64,000 nucleotides of DNA from Isoetes taiwanensis (Eukaryota > Streptophyta > Lycopodiopsida > Isoetales > Isoetaceae). The notes beneath the pieces are model-generated. The model had not been told where the DNA came from. It saw nothing but the letters and a program-made list of their open reading frames with translations, and did not search any database. The stretch spans positions 8,962,036 through 9,026,035 of the forward strand of contig JAJEKV010000049.1 of the NCBI GenBank assembly GCA_021234155.1. Reading direction: 5' to 3'. Each line of letters opens with the position of its first letter. Position 1 is the stretch's first letter. Shown here piece after piece: positions 10,523-21,651 of this stretch. The position numbers and the translations under genes were made by a program.

Positions 10523-11183
10523 GCTTGATGATGCATTACGGAGGAGGATTTCAATCACATATAAGAGCCTTAAAAGACTTGTTTTGTCATTGGCGGTTCT
10601 ACAATATTCGAGCATGATCGAATCTTTGTGCCAATGGCGGGATCATTTTCTATATGTTCGTTTGCCAATCCCCGTTTGGTAGTAATGAAGGCGTGAGAAA
10701 TATATGTTTGGGTATTCTAGCATGAGAATGAGACTTGTGCGAGGGTTTTACTGCGGGTCTTGTAGTTGCATTTTATGTAAGTTCTTGCTAAAATCACAAG
10801 CAATGGGTTATTTTGTCACATTCACGGATCTGCACGCTTCGTTTAAAGCAAAATTTTAAGTAGCATTGGCTCCCCGAGTGCTCCCCGAGTCTCGGTTTTA
10901 TCTTGTTCTTGCTTGAAAATACCACCGTTCTTGTTTTTTTCTTGCTTTAAAGCGGCCATGGCATTGCCAATATTGGCAAGGGGTTCAAATCCCCATCCAC
11001 AAAAATTCTGGGCAGTGCATAGAATAACAATGGACAGGCACACAAAAAAATGGAGTAGCGCAAGTTTATATTTTCTTCCAATTCAATCCACCCTGCTTGC
11101 TTTTGCAAGCAAATGTAAGTTATACTTTGAGAATCTGCCGCTCATTTGCAGAAATTGAAAATGCCAAACATTGGGCTTCTCCA

Positions 11184-11350
11184 GGTGATTCCTTCCCGAG
11201 GAATAGTACGCGGTGATTCCACGGGAGAGAATATTTATGCGGTGATTCCACGGGAGAGAATATTTACGTGGTGATTCCACGGGGGAGAATATTATCGTAC
11301 GCGGTGATTCCACGGGGGAGAATATTACCGTATGCGGTGATTCCACCCCG
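11184..11350. repeat. MULE right subterminal array, GTGATTCCACGGG(G)GAGAAT units
   Basis: Starts at about 11184, 11212, 11241, 11270, 11303 and 11335 give a period of 29-33 bp. The repeat core is GGTGATTCCACGGGAGAGAA. Subterminal arrays of this kind are usual transposase-binding regions in MULEs; the binding itself is inferred. Confidence 0.85.
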
Positions 11351-11460
11351 CAGGATCAATTCCATGTGATTCCGTCGCGTAGAATAAAAGGTTGGTGATT
11401 CCATCCCGCGGTATTTCGCAGACGTGATTCCGCCGGAAGGTATAAAATAGAGCCTGTCAG

Positions 11461-11519
11461 GTACGGATAACGGGGCAGGTACGGATAACGGGGCAAGAGG
11501 GTACGGATAACGGGGCAGG
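11461..11519. repeat. Three copies of GTACGGATAACGGGGCA
   Basis: The 17-bp unit occurs at 11461, 11478 and 11501 near the MULE right end. The inverse word CCGTTGTCCGTAC lies in the left end near 9734, so it is part of the imperfect terminal inversion. Confidence 0.8.
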
Positions 11520-11601
11520 AGGGTTAGTGATTCCGCGGGAGAGTTTCACCGCGATGGAATCAACCAAAACCAGGGTAACGATATTTTCACCCATAGGTGA
11601 A

Positions 11602-12298
11602 AGTGGGTAGTAAGCTTTAATTAATCAGCATGTGGCATTAAATAATCCAAAGAGTACGAAAATGATGTATGAAGCAAGGACAATGATAATATTCAAATGT
11701 CAACCTCGTTGGGCTTGAAAGATTCCTTTGGGAATTTTATATGGATGACGTGTCAAAGCGTCAGACCACAGCTTTCAGAAGTCCTTCCATTTCTGACAAT
11801 TCAAAGTGAATTTTACAATAACTGCCACGCATAATTGCATGGTATGGCCCATCATTGACTTTGTCTTTATTTTTTATTGGTCAGGCAGCACAGCATGGGA
11901 ACGTAGCCAAAAGTCAGGACCGTGCAGGACAATTGTAATTTTTAAATGCGGTTTTAGGTCTAATAGATCTGGATATTTGTTTGAAGTGGATCCCAATGCA
12001 AGTATGATATTGTTATTCTATGTTGTTTGAAGTGATGTTGATGCTAATGCAAGTATGATAGCCTATTGGTTTCCATGGTTTTTTTTTTTTTGATAAATTT
12101 GTCGTGTTAAAGGATTTACCACAGAGCAAAACGGCACTATCAAAAACTCGGCACCATGCAAAATTAACCATTTAAGGTGTTGGGCCAACAACTTCTTTCG
12201 GCTGGAGTCATTTGTAGGATTCGGTGCGAAAGACACCACTATAACTTAAACAAGAATTTGGCTAATTGGTTTGAAAGTTTTGAAAGCGTCTTCCAACA
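11602..12298 (+). promoter_or_regulatory. Upstream region of the receptor kinase
   Basis: About 700 bp between the MULE and the kinase start are conserved, with indels, in inverted copy B (31235-31960). The shared part runs across the start codon into the first ~45 coding bases, supporting this as the gene's own 5' region. CTATAACTTAAAC near 12239 is the only weak TATA-like word close to the start. No specific regulatory element is claimed. Confidence 0.5.
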
Positions 12299-15071
12299 AT
12301 GTTACGCCTGTGGGCTTTGGCATTAATCTGGTGTCGTATCCTACCCACAACGGAACCTGCCAGTACCCAGGAGATCAATGCCCTCCTCGACTTTGGATTC
12401 ACAATCTGGACCAATAAATCTAGCGATCCGTGTGCTTGGAGAGGTATTACTTGCAACAATAATACCAACATTACCAAGATCTATCTGGATACCGCACGTC
12501 TAAGTGGTACCTTTCCATCCTCAATTGGCAATCTCTCCTTTCTTGAGGATATCCAGCTAGGCAACAACTTCTTGACAGGTGAAATACCTTCTTCAATCTC
12601 CCATCTTAAATCCTTGCAACGTCTGGGGTTGGGAACCAATAATCTAACAGGCAACATCCCAACAGAGATTGGAAGCCTGATCAACTTGAGAACTCTTTAT
12701 CTTGACAATAACAATCTCTCGGGCCCAATTCCTCCATCTCTGGGGAATTTGATCCATCTGGAAGAGCTGGTTTTGTCTACTAACTTTCTGACAGGGACCA
12801 TTCCACAAGAATTTGGAAGGCTAAACAATCTCACCTTCCTTTTGCTAAATGCTAACAAATTGAGTGGGGAACTACCTTCCTCTTTCTCCAATCTCACCAA
12901 CATAAAAACGCTTACTCTCTCAAACAACGCACTTTCAGGCAATATATCAGTTCTAGAAAGCATGTCAGCAGTGCTTGAGAAACTTTGGCTCCAAAGAAAC
13001 AACTTTTCTGGTGCAATTTTCAACACCTCTTTTCCCAATCTGGAAGAGCTTGATTTGGGCTTCAATAACTTCAGCGGAAGTCTTCCAGCAGGTCTGGAAG
13101 CCCCAAGTTTATCTCGATTTTTTGCTGGCCACAATAGACTGACAGGGTCCATTCCATCAAGCGTTTCTAGTAGTCTCACACAGATTTCCAATATAGATGT
13201 TTCTCACAACTCGCTAACAGGGTCATCAAAGATGTATGTGTCACCGAAGCAGCAGGATCTCGCCTTCAACTATTTTGATGACTATGAGCAGGCACTGAAG
13301 TGTGATACCCATGGTGCAGCTTCCAACTTAAGTCTTGGGGTGTGCTACCCATCAATTACAGGCTCCAGAACAGGCTATGGGATCAACGCAGGTGGAGATG
13401 CCACTACTTCTGGAACCTCCACATTTCAAGCTGATATCAAGACTCAAGACGATGTCTTCACAGGTTTGTATAAAGTTGCCGACAATTGGTTCTTAGAAAT
13501 TTCTGGCTGGGATGGAGGAACTGTATCACTTACATCTGCGCAAGATATCTACAAGAGTATGAGATGGTCCTCCACATACCTTGCGTATCATGGTACAGAG
13601 CTTAGAAATGGTAGGTACGAAATTACTCTCTATTTTGCTGAATTGGTAGAAAAAGTCTATGTAAATTATCGCCTTTTCGATGTGCTCATTCAAGGAAAGA
13701 TTGTGGCCAAGGATTTGGATGTTGTTAGAAAGGTTGGACAGAATACTGGTTATCATTTCAGTGCTGAAGAGGAGGTCATAAATGGAACTCTATCCATTGA
13801 ATTCATAGTAAGCCGTGAGAATTACTGGGGTCCTAAAACAACAGGACCCATGATCTCAGCTATTTATGTATCTCCAATGTTTCAAGTTAAGAAATCAAAA
13901 ACAAAATATCTAATCATTATTATTCTAGGAGCCGCAGCGTCTATTTTGGTCTTGCTAGGATTGACAGTGGTTTTGATCAGAAGGCGCAGAAAAGCTAACA
14001 GAAATCTTATCTCAGAGAATGAAACCGGTTATTCTACCGCCATCATCTCAAAGATTGGACCAACCGTTTATACATACAAGCAGTTGCTTCAAGCTACAGA
14101 GGGATTCAATGAGAAACTAATGCTTGGAAAGGGAGGATTTGGTGCTGTGTATAAAGGGACTCTTGCAGATGGAAGTGTTGTTGCAGTGAAGCAATTGACA
14201 AAAAAGACGAAAAAGAGTGAAGAGACATTCAAGAAAGAAATTGCAATTCTGAGCATGATACAGCACCGCAATTTGGTGGGAATCAAGGGATATTGTTTGA
14301 ATGCAGGCATATCTTTACTTGTGTGTGACTTTATAGAAAATGGTAGCTTAGAAACTTTCTTGTTCAAGGGGCCAGTGTTGAATTGGCAAGCCAGGCGCAA
14401 AATAGCAATAGGAGCTGCCTGTGGGCTGCAATATTTACACGAAGGATCGAGGTATCAAGTGATCCACTGTGACATAAAACCAGAAAATATTTTGCTAGAT
14501 AAGGAAATGAATGCTTGCATTGGAGATTTCGGCCTTGCAAAACTCTACAAGGAAAGGGTGGCACAGGTTATTGTCACCAAATTGGCTGGAACAATTGGCT
14601 ACATTGCACCAGGTAAGATCCAATTCTTTGTTCAATACAAGTTGAAGTAAGAAGTTAAACACAAATATAATATGACGTTAAAACTACTAACTAACTATAT
14701 TGACTAATTATGGTGTAAACATCATTTCAGAGTATTCAGCCTCTTATGAAATATCAGAGAAGATAGATGTGTACAGCTTTGGTGTGGTGTTGCTGGAGCT
14801 GGTGAGTGGCAAAAGAGCCATTAGTGATAATTTCAGCTATGCTGTGAGCCATGCACAGGAGATGGCTTATGTGCAGCCCAATGATCTATTGAATTTGGTA
14901 GATGAAAAGCTAGGTGGGGAGTTTGACAAACAAGAGGCATTGGACATGAGCACCATAGCCGTGCTATGCACTCAGACATCTCCAGATGCCAGACCAAGAA
15001 TGAGAGATGTCTGGCTCATGCTCAACAACACCATTCCAGTCCCTCCACTCCTAATAAAGCCTACGCCATAA
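12299..15071 (+). CDS. LRR-malectin receptor-like protein kinase (subfamily VIII type)
   Basis: Two exons, 12299-14612 and 14731-15071, join through a GT-AG intron of 118 bp at GCACCAG/GTAAG...TTTCAG/AGTATT. The product has 884 residues. In order it shows a hydrophobic start (MLRLWALALIWC), an LRR N-cap with the pair DPCAWRGITC, about nine leucine-rich repeats (residues ~60-315), a malectin-like domain (GYGINAGGD, ~360-520), one membrane helix (YLIIIILGAAASILVLLG, ~538-560) and a kinase. Kinase residues are intact: GKGGFGAVYKG loop, VAVKQL lysine, HCDIKPENILL catalytic loop, DFGLAKL, and APE rebuilt by the splice. It is probably an active plasma-membrane receptor; the ligand is unknown. HCD replaces the common HRD. 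The best match is the LRR-VIII/malectin class. Confidence 0.93.
14613..14730 (+). other. Intron of the receptor kinase
   Basis: The donor AG/GTAAGATC and acceptor TCATTTCAG/AG restore the kinase APE motif (A-P-E-Y-S). Without splicing, translation would stop at 14650, before the kinase C-lobe. Confidence 0.9.
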
Positions 15072-18000
15072 ACCTGGCCAACATGACCAAATTCTTCATA
15101 TACAAAATGTTTAATCTAAATTATGAGTATGTCCTCCGTAATGATTCTATGTAATCTCCATGAACAAACACATATCAATCTGTGCTCGTACGCATCATCA
15201 ATCCCTGCCAAAGGACATATTGATGTGTTTTATGTTTTTTCATAAAGAGGTACACCTCATACCTCTTTACTCACTATATGATCCAGGCTATTTGGATCAA
15301 TCCAGTCTCAATTCGATTTTTCCTCTCATTCATCATATGTTATCAAAAATCTCTTTATCATTTTGTCTTCAGAAACGTTTAGTCTAAGTTATGACTTCTT
15401 CTTCTAATCTCTACCGTTTTGCCTTTATATCTTGAATTTATGTGGTTTGTTATCCAAATGTAGTACTGTGATATGACTGAAAATCATTCCGCCTTTGAGC
15501 TTTCTTTAAGACAGAGCCATTATAGATTGAAAAACGCATATCTCAGGATAAGGAGTCAGAATTTGATTAAATGATCCAAAGAAGGATGCTGGACACAAAC
15601 TTGCTATTAACCAAGAGAACGTTACTGGCTAATCAACAAATATGACAATGCATTTTATGCCCTCTTTGGATTAATGCTAAGAAGTGGGTCATTTAAGATT
15701 ACAGAGGCAGTATGATCAGTTCTAGAGCATCTAGAGGCATGTCAAACAGGGGAAATAACTATCAGTGCATATCTTCTCATTCGGACATATCTGCTTCACC
15801 ATAAGAAAAAAACGATCTATGCTTCCAAAGCAAGAAGCCTGAAAAAGTCAAACAAGGATAGAAGTAACCTGCAAAGTGTAATACTGTCTCATTCAACCAT
15901 ATATAAGAAATTCAATCAATAGATCTTGCTTGGAGGGATAATGATCACGTGCAGCCCAAGAATCACGCCACATGATTTCTCAAATGCCATGAATGTTTAA
16001 CTATCTGTTTACAGCTCAAAGGCCCCAGACTTGGTCTTTTCACAATCTCTCCGTGTGGTAATTCTTCCATCTGTTAGGTCACCTCATATAGTACAAATGA
16101 GAAAAGTAAGGGAATAAGTTCATACCTCTGGCAATATGTTCTCATGCAAAGGCACATGTAATGTAATGTCATTTGGGGAACAGTGCTGTGAAGTAAACAT
16201 ACAGATTATTAGAGAAGATCCTAGAAACTTTTCAAGAACAAGGTTTGGCAGCACAGTAGTCGACCCTGTTTCCGACCATTCTACCACCTAGATCGTGGTC
16301 GGCAAGTTTTATCCCAAGGCCGCCGGAGTGAAAAATGAACAAATTGATTTTTCCCCTCTTCGTTTTTGGTTTAGGGTCCTGCTTCCATTTCTGTGGCTAA
16401 AGCAGGCTAGGTTGAGTATTTTTGCCATATTCAATCTTGGAGCAGGTTAAAAGATGTTTGATGTTGTCTCATGGTCAAGCCGGCAATACCATCTATATCT
16501 GGCTGCAAAGCTATGATCGCTTCAAAACAGGTGAGCAAGTTTAGGCTTCATTTTTTGTGCAAAATATGGGGCTCCATTCTTGAGCCGAATCCATGGCTTG
16601 ATTACAGGTAGCCGAATTCTCTTTCTATCTTTGACTGCATTATGCAAGATAAGGGCAACATCAAATCCAAGGAAGTCTCTCTTCAAATGTTATTTCAAAG
16701 TTAGTGATTCCCACATGCTTGCTTAGGCTACGTTCACATGCGCCTCCGACCGGACTCAAGATTCAAGGCAAGTAACCAGAGAGTTCAGAAATCCCCCTCC
16801 ATTTCTGAAAAATCCAAGCTAGCCTTAGAAGTTGACCTCAAATTTTGAAGTTAAATATGAACATGGGAACTAGCTCGACTTCACCTTGACAAGAAATTTG
16901 GAAGTCCGGTCTGTTTCATGGGAACGTAGCCTTAAGCTAGAAAGACTTACCAACAGCTCATCATTTCTTCTTGCTTCTGTCTTCTAAAAAGCATACCATA
17001 TTTGAGATCAAAGATAGGAATGTACTTCGCTGCATCGAATCCTTGCATCAGATATTTCTCTGGATAATGGTGAGATAAGAAGGCAGAATCTGCAAGTTTA
17101 TGGGCATAACAAAATACTTAATGCTGCATTGGTGACATCTTTTGCTCTCTCTTTTAATGGCTGTAAAACAAGAGGCTGTGTTACTCTGATCTCAAATCCC
17201 TGTCCTATTTCTTTGTTTTACAAGGTAGCCAATTTTTTTCAAATCCATGTTCTATTTCCTTTTTTTACAAGGTCGCCAAATTTTTAGCAAGGTTGCCTAA
17301 CCCGAGGTGACCGATTTGCTGCGAGTCTAGCTATGCCCCGTGTCATGCCATGCCAGCTTTTTTCATCTCAATCGTTAGATCTCTTAATTTATGAATCGAT
17401 GACTAGGAAAAATAGAAAACCCAGGTAATTTCTTCAGTAGGTCGCGGCCCTAACCATTTCGACCCAGAGGTGACCGGATGTCATTCATCGTCTTGAAAAG
17501 GGGTTGGTCTTATTTTCACGTGGAAGAGGCTATTGGTGTTTCTGGTTATTCGGTTGCTAAAAAACAGGCATACAAAATCCATATAGTGGTGCTTGGAATA
17601 GGTTTTGGTTGCCATAAGATCTTTGTTGGCTGTTGGATGTATGACGTTGATCTATGGCAAAGCATAGTGTATCTTTTCTCTGAAGAAGAAATTGAGTACT
17701 GGTATCTTTGTTGAATCAAACCTAGGCTTGCACGGCTGCAGGATCGAGTTGGAGTTTTCCCAGCCGTATCCATGTTTTTGAAGGATTTGGATTTAGGATC
17801 TGCATATAATTGTGTTTGCATCATCATGGCTTATGGCTTGAAGCATGCAAGCTTTTGGAGATTCTAGCGACTTAGCTCGTCTACTTCAAGCTCCTCGCTA
17901 CTTGATTTGCCAGGCACACAAACGGCTTTGTAACCTTCTCCTTTAAGGTAAGAGTGCAGTTGTCTGCAATTTTTTTTTCCAGTTAGGTTTCATCATGTGA

Positions 18001-18413
18001 CTCCGTGAGATGGAGAGAGCATAATAATTATGTCTCTCTAGTATATTATGATAAGCTTCCAATCATATTGCTATGACCTAACCATCATCCAATTAAATTG
18101 GGATTATGTCAACTCCAAAATCACGCCAACCTGCTGTTGTCTTCTAGGGGGTTTTTGTTTTTTTTTATCTTTTTTTTTGGACTTGATAAATAACATAAGG
18201 TTGCGATTCACGTGTGACGTTTCATATGTGAATTGAAATATGCAAAAATGAAGAGCAAGTTGCTAAGATAGATGAGACCAAAATTGAACAGCATTTAGAT
18301 GAAAATATTAGGTTTGATAATAACAGATTGCATTATTTGCGAGGCAATTGAAGACTCGAAATTATCGATACATGGCACAAATATCATATATATTCCAATA
18401 AAACATTAAGAGA
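15072..18413. other. Gene-poor stretch between the kinase and the ParB/methyltransferase pseudogene
   Basis: Apart from the MITE at 16726-16931, no gene is supported. The open frame at 17478-17714 has no recognisable domain and no splice context. The region holds A/T-rich sequence, the ambiguous words AAGGT(A/C)GCCAA near 17223 and 17270, and the probable 3' flanks of both neighbours. Confidence 0.6.
16726..16931. mobile_element. Tourist/Harbinger-like MITE, 206 bp
   Basis: The termini are GGCTACGTTCACATG (left) and the inverse of GGCTACGTTCCCATG (right). Both are flanked by TTA (16723-16725 and 16932-16934). A 3-bp TTA duplication fits PIF/Harbinger-type MITEs. No coding capacity. Confidence 0.75.
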
Positions 18414-19038
18414 TCAATCCATGTTTTTCCACGTATTTAACAAGGTGTGGTTCCATGTCAGCGTTCTATCCAGTTCTGGGTATGAATCTAACACACCCAC
18501 CGTCATCCCCATAGCCAAATTATTCATAATAGACACAAACTTCACCAGAAAATCATCTGTCGCAAAGTTTTTTGGATCGTAAGATGGTGGATTCAGGGTC
18601 TGTGCTTGATTGTAGAAGCATTTGAGAGCATCATCATCCACTATGATTATATCATCCTTATTCTCGATACCAAGTTCGTCCATCATGTTACTCAAGTGTT
18701 TGATGAAGATAGGCTTGCCTGTTGGATCCTTGGGATTAGTGAACTTCACACATTTGTTCTGATCCCAAAAGGTCAACCAATGTCTACGCATTCCCCCCAG
18801 TGCCTCCAAAGTATCCTTGATGTTCCTTAGTTCCATGGATGACCAAATACCAACTCGAAATAACCTGAATGCCTCATCTAGCATCTCCTTCAAGTGCGGC
18901 CGCGGATAGATCCACTTGGTGTTTGATTCTACTGGTGTCTGATGAAACTGATCTCTAGCCACTTTATTTTTCGAAAAAGTCTTGCAAAGGACTCCGTTTA
19001 GGTCGAACACCACAATTTTCTTAGAAACGCAATGCAAG
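18414..19038 (-). pseudogene. FCP1/CTD-phosphatase-like HAD domain (last exon of the fusion)
   Basis: This 207-codon stretch is open throughout. It shows HAD motif I as VVFDLNGVLC, IYPRPHLKEMLDEAF (FCP1-type), a motif II region FRVGIWSSMELRNI and motif IV DDIIIVDDDALKC. In active phosphatases motif I is DxDG(T/V). Here the second Asp is Asn (DLNG), a change common in plant FCP1-like proteins but expected to weaken catalysis. The acceptor TTTCAG/CTTGCATTG joins in phase 2 to the upstream exon. It could have started as a separate gene captured by exon fusion. Confidence 0.8.
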
Positions 19039-19249
19039 CTGAAACATCAAACATGTATCTGGTCAGCAAGATATGATCACACAAACAATACAAACGCGCC
19101 AAGCATGATTTAAGTTAGTCTTAACCAAATCGCGCTCGACGTGATTTAATGTGACAACGAAATATAATCAAAGCACGCTTGGCGCGATTTGATTCAAGGG
19201 TAATATAAATTAAATCACGCGTGGCGCGATTTCGTATGCAAGGCCATAC
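19039..19249 (-). repeat. Intron with CACGC..GGCGCG palindrome-like words
   Basis: This 211-bp intron carries at least four motifs on the plus strand: GCGCCAAGCATGATT, GCGCTCGACGTGATT, GCACGCTTGGCGCGATT and CACGCGTGGCGCGATT. They resemble the larger array in the neighbouring intron. Confidence 0.8.
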
Positions 19250-21201
19250 CTATCATCTTCAGTTTCGTTGTCGTCGTCGGCGTCATTCTCCCCTTCGCCA
19301 CCCTTAATCTCCATGCTCTTCTGAGTGTTAGAATTGTTATTTTCTATTAGTTCCTCTACGTCCTTCACAACTGATATTATTTTAGTATTGATTTGGCAAA
19401 CCTGTGAATCACTATAGTCGCCTGGGTTGCCAATGGTCCCTTCACTTTCGGTTGCCCTATTAATTAGATCCTTGTTAACCTGTGAATCTACTCTATTGTT
19501 GCTTGCATCACCCGCAAGGGAGGCAAAGATATTCCCTAAGTTCGCCTTCATCACATTACTTTGAGCAGCCAGTTTAGCAGCCACTTCGTCATTGCTTTCC
19601 TTATCGGGCTACGGATTACTAGTTCCCTCACCAGAACCATCGACCACTTTTGAATTGGACAAGTCTACGAGGCTTTTGATTGCTGAAGATTTCAGGTTGC
19701 CATAAGGGCCTTTAGGAGATTTGGCAAGCACATGCATGAGGAATGGTTCAAGAAAGTCTTTGGCCTGCTCATCACTCACAAAGCAGTGACATCTTCTAAC
19801 ACCCATAAGAGCCTCTCGGGCAATATAACCTCCAACATGAAGCTCCAAGCAGGTTGTGGGCCCTTCTCCTTAGTTTGTAGCTCGTACTTGATTTCACCAC
19901 TTAGGAGGGGGTCCCGATCCTCATCCTCTTCTGACTCATCCTGTTCCTGATTCTGATCCTGATCCGTATGATAGAATATAGTTCTTAAGTCTGGATCATC
20001 TAGAAGAAAACATTCCCATGCACTGCTATTGTCACCCTTGGCCTTAGCAATATCATATTCCTCGTCTGACATCATGGCTATCATAATAAAGATCACATGT
20101 GCCATCTTCCGTTCTGTTCACAGCTCATTATCCATAACATCATATATTAGGCATCCCTCCCTAATAACTTTGAGGCACTCCAGATCATGAGCAGCGGATA
20201 GTGCATGCAGATGTGACTCACCAGAAGGACAAACGATGACAATAGTGAAGGACCTCTCGTTGTCAATCCTATACAAACGGGTAAAGAAGTCATTGTAGTC
20301 CTTCTCGTTCATGCCCATATCTCCTCTCCCACCCCTGCTGTCCAACACAAAGAGTGATATATTTTTAAGGCAAGAAGTTGATTCTGGCAAGAGACCTTTG
20401 TACCCAATGGAGTCTGAATACTGGACAGTGTCTTCTTCTCCAGTAATCTTCTTCACAAGGGCCACTTTTCTTCTCAACTCGGCCAGTACCTTAGGGCGTA
20501 GAGTCTCCTTATGTTTTGCATTTTTAGCCTTCCAATTCTTTAGGAAATTCTTTGACCAGAATACAAACTTCTTGATATCATCATTGCTGACCTTGTATTT
20601 GTCCAGCAATCTAATTTCAGATAATGCCACATCCCCCGATAGCCTTTGTAACTCAGCTCCTACAGTTGACTTCATTGTACGTACATCCTTCACATGGCTG
20701 CAACACTCAATGAAGGACATCCTATCCTTAGTGAAAGCACTCTTTTTGTATAAGACTTTCTTCTTTAAGCATTGGTCTAAAACTCAAATGGTCTCAGCGT
20801 CGTCTAGCCCCTGAGTCTTTCTCATCTCTGTTACATTCAAGTCAAAGATGCTTACATCAACAGGAGGCATCCTACCCATAGTATCTGACAGCTTCCCTTG
20901 TGCATAAACGTCCCAAAATTCATTCCACTTTTGCCATACTGCCTCCTTACAAAAGACAATCTTATACGAGTCTGTTGGGCCTGACCTGCTAGATAAGCTT
21001 TCAGAAGGATCTGCAATGTCATCACCACCTTTTTTCTTTGATTTTTTTGCAGTCTTCTTCTTCTCCTGTATAATTGTCTGCGACAGAGTCCGCTCCAGCA
21101 GCTTGAATGCCTCAGACTTTGACCCGCCCTGTCTGGTGGGTAATGGGCAGCCATATTCCACCCATTGTTGACGGGCGTGGCGCAGTTGCTCCACGTATGG
21201 A

Positions 21202-21651
21202 CTGCAATAGTACAGACATTGAATCAGTATCATAGAATAGAAACACGCCGGGCGCGATTTGAATAGAATTGATCAACAGAAAAATCACGCCTGGCGTGAA
21301 ATGAATTAAGCTACTAATGCAATTCATGCCAGGCGTGCTTTCAAATCAATTGAATTCACGCCAGGCGTGCTTTCAAATCAAAACAATTCACGCTTGTTTT
21401 GATTAAAAGCACGCCAGGCGTGAATTGGTTTGATTTGAAAGCACGCCTGGCGTGAATTGATTTGATTTGAAAGCACGCCTGGCGTGAATTGTTTTGATTT
21501 GAAAGCACGTCTGGCGTGAATTGTTTTGATTTGAAAGCACGCCTGGCGTGAATTCAATTGATTTGAAAGCACGCCTGGCGTGAATTCAATTGATTTGAAA
21601 GCACGCCTGGCGTGAATCTTAAAATGCTAACATCCTAACACAGTTAATTAC
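21202..21651 (-). repeat. Intron filled by a 32-bp palindromic tandem array
   Basis: The 13-bp dyad CACGCC(T/A)GGCGTG starts at 21286, 21325, 21357, 21410, 21442, 21474, 21506, 21538, 21570 and 21602, with a half unit at 21389. From 21410 the period is exactly 32 bp. Flanks read AATTGATTTGAAAG in one orientation to the right of ~21400 and the reverse complement to the left, so the array is itself inverted about its centre. It sits wholly inside a GT-AG intron that joins two in-frame exons. Confidence 0.95.

Larger units (their letters stand above)
9628..11592. mobile_element. Non-autonomous Mutator-like element (MULE), 1,965 bp
   Basis: The left terminus reads ATATCGTTACCCTGGTTTTG and the right terminus is its reverse complement (TIR about 65 bp with small gaps, including the subterminal CCCGCGGAATCAC). 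It is flanked by a perfect 9-bp duplication ATAGGTGAA at 9619-9627 and 11593-11601. Copy B at 31960-31990 holds the unoccupied site with a single ATAGGTGAA, so the ends are fixed by comparison. A 9-bp duplication with long TIRs is the Mutator signature. Subterminal DNA is crowded with GTGATTCC words. No transposase frame is present. Confidence 0.92.
6715..12345 (+). repeat. Segmental repeat copy A (gene X + spacer + kinase promoter)
   Basis: The piece 6715-7904 matches 29553-31115 (copy B, inverted). The piece 6715-7316 plus 8550-9400 matches 38600-41128 (copy C, inverted). The pieces 9400-9627 and 11602-12345 match 31190-32350 (B, inverted). Copy A alone carries the Mutator-like insertion and a complete kinase gene. 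These are old segmental copies with many small indels. Confidence 0.8.

Noticed and set aside
10970-11000. tRNA T-arm-like GGGGTTCAAATCCCC inside the MULE
   Set aside because: No matching acceptor stem or A-box at tRNA distance was found, so a tRNA gene or SINE head is not supported.
17478-17714. Plus-strand 78-codon frame
   Set aside because: Hydrophobic and Cys/Trp-rich but without any recognised domain or neighbour. Likely chance.
21286-21614. Regular palindromic array resembling a CRISPR array
   Set aside because: Units and the sequence between them are both repeated, the array inverts in its middle, and it lies in a eukaryotic intron. There are no unique spacers.
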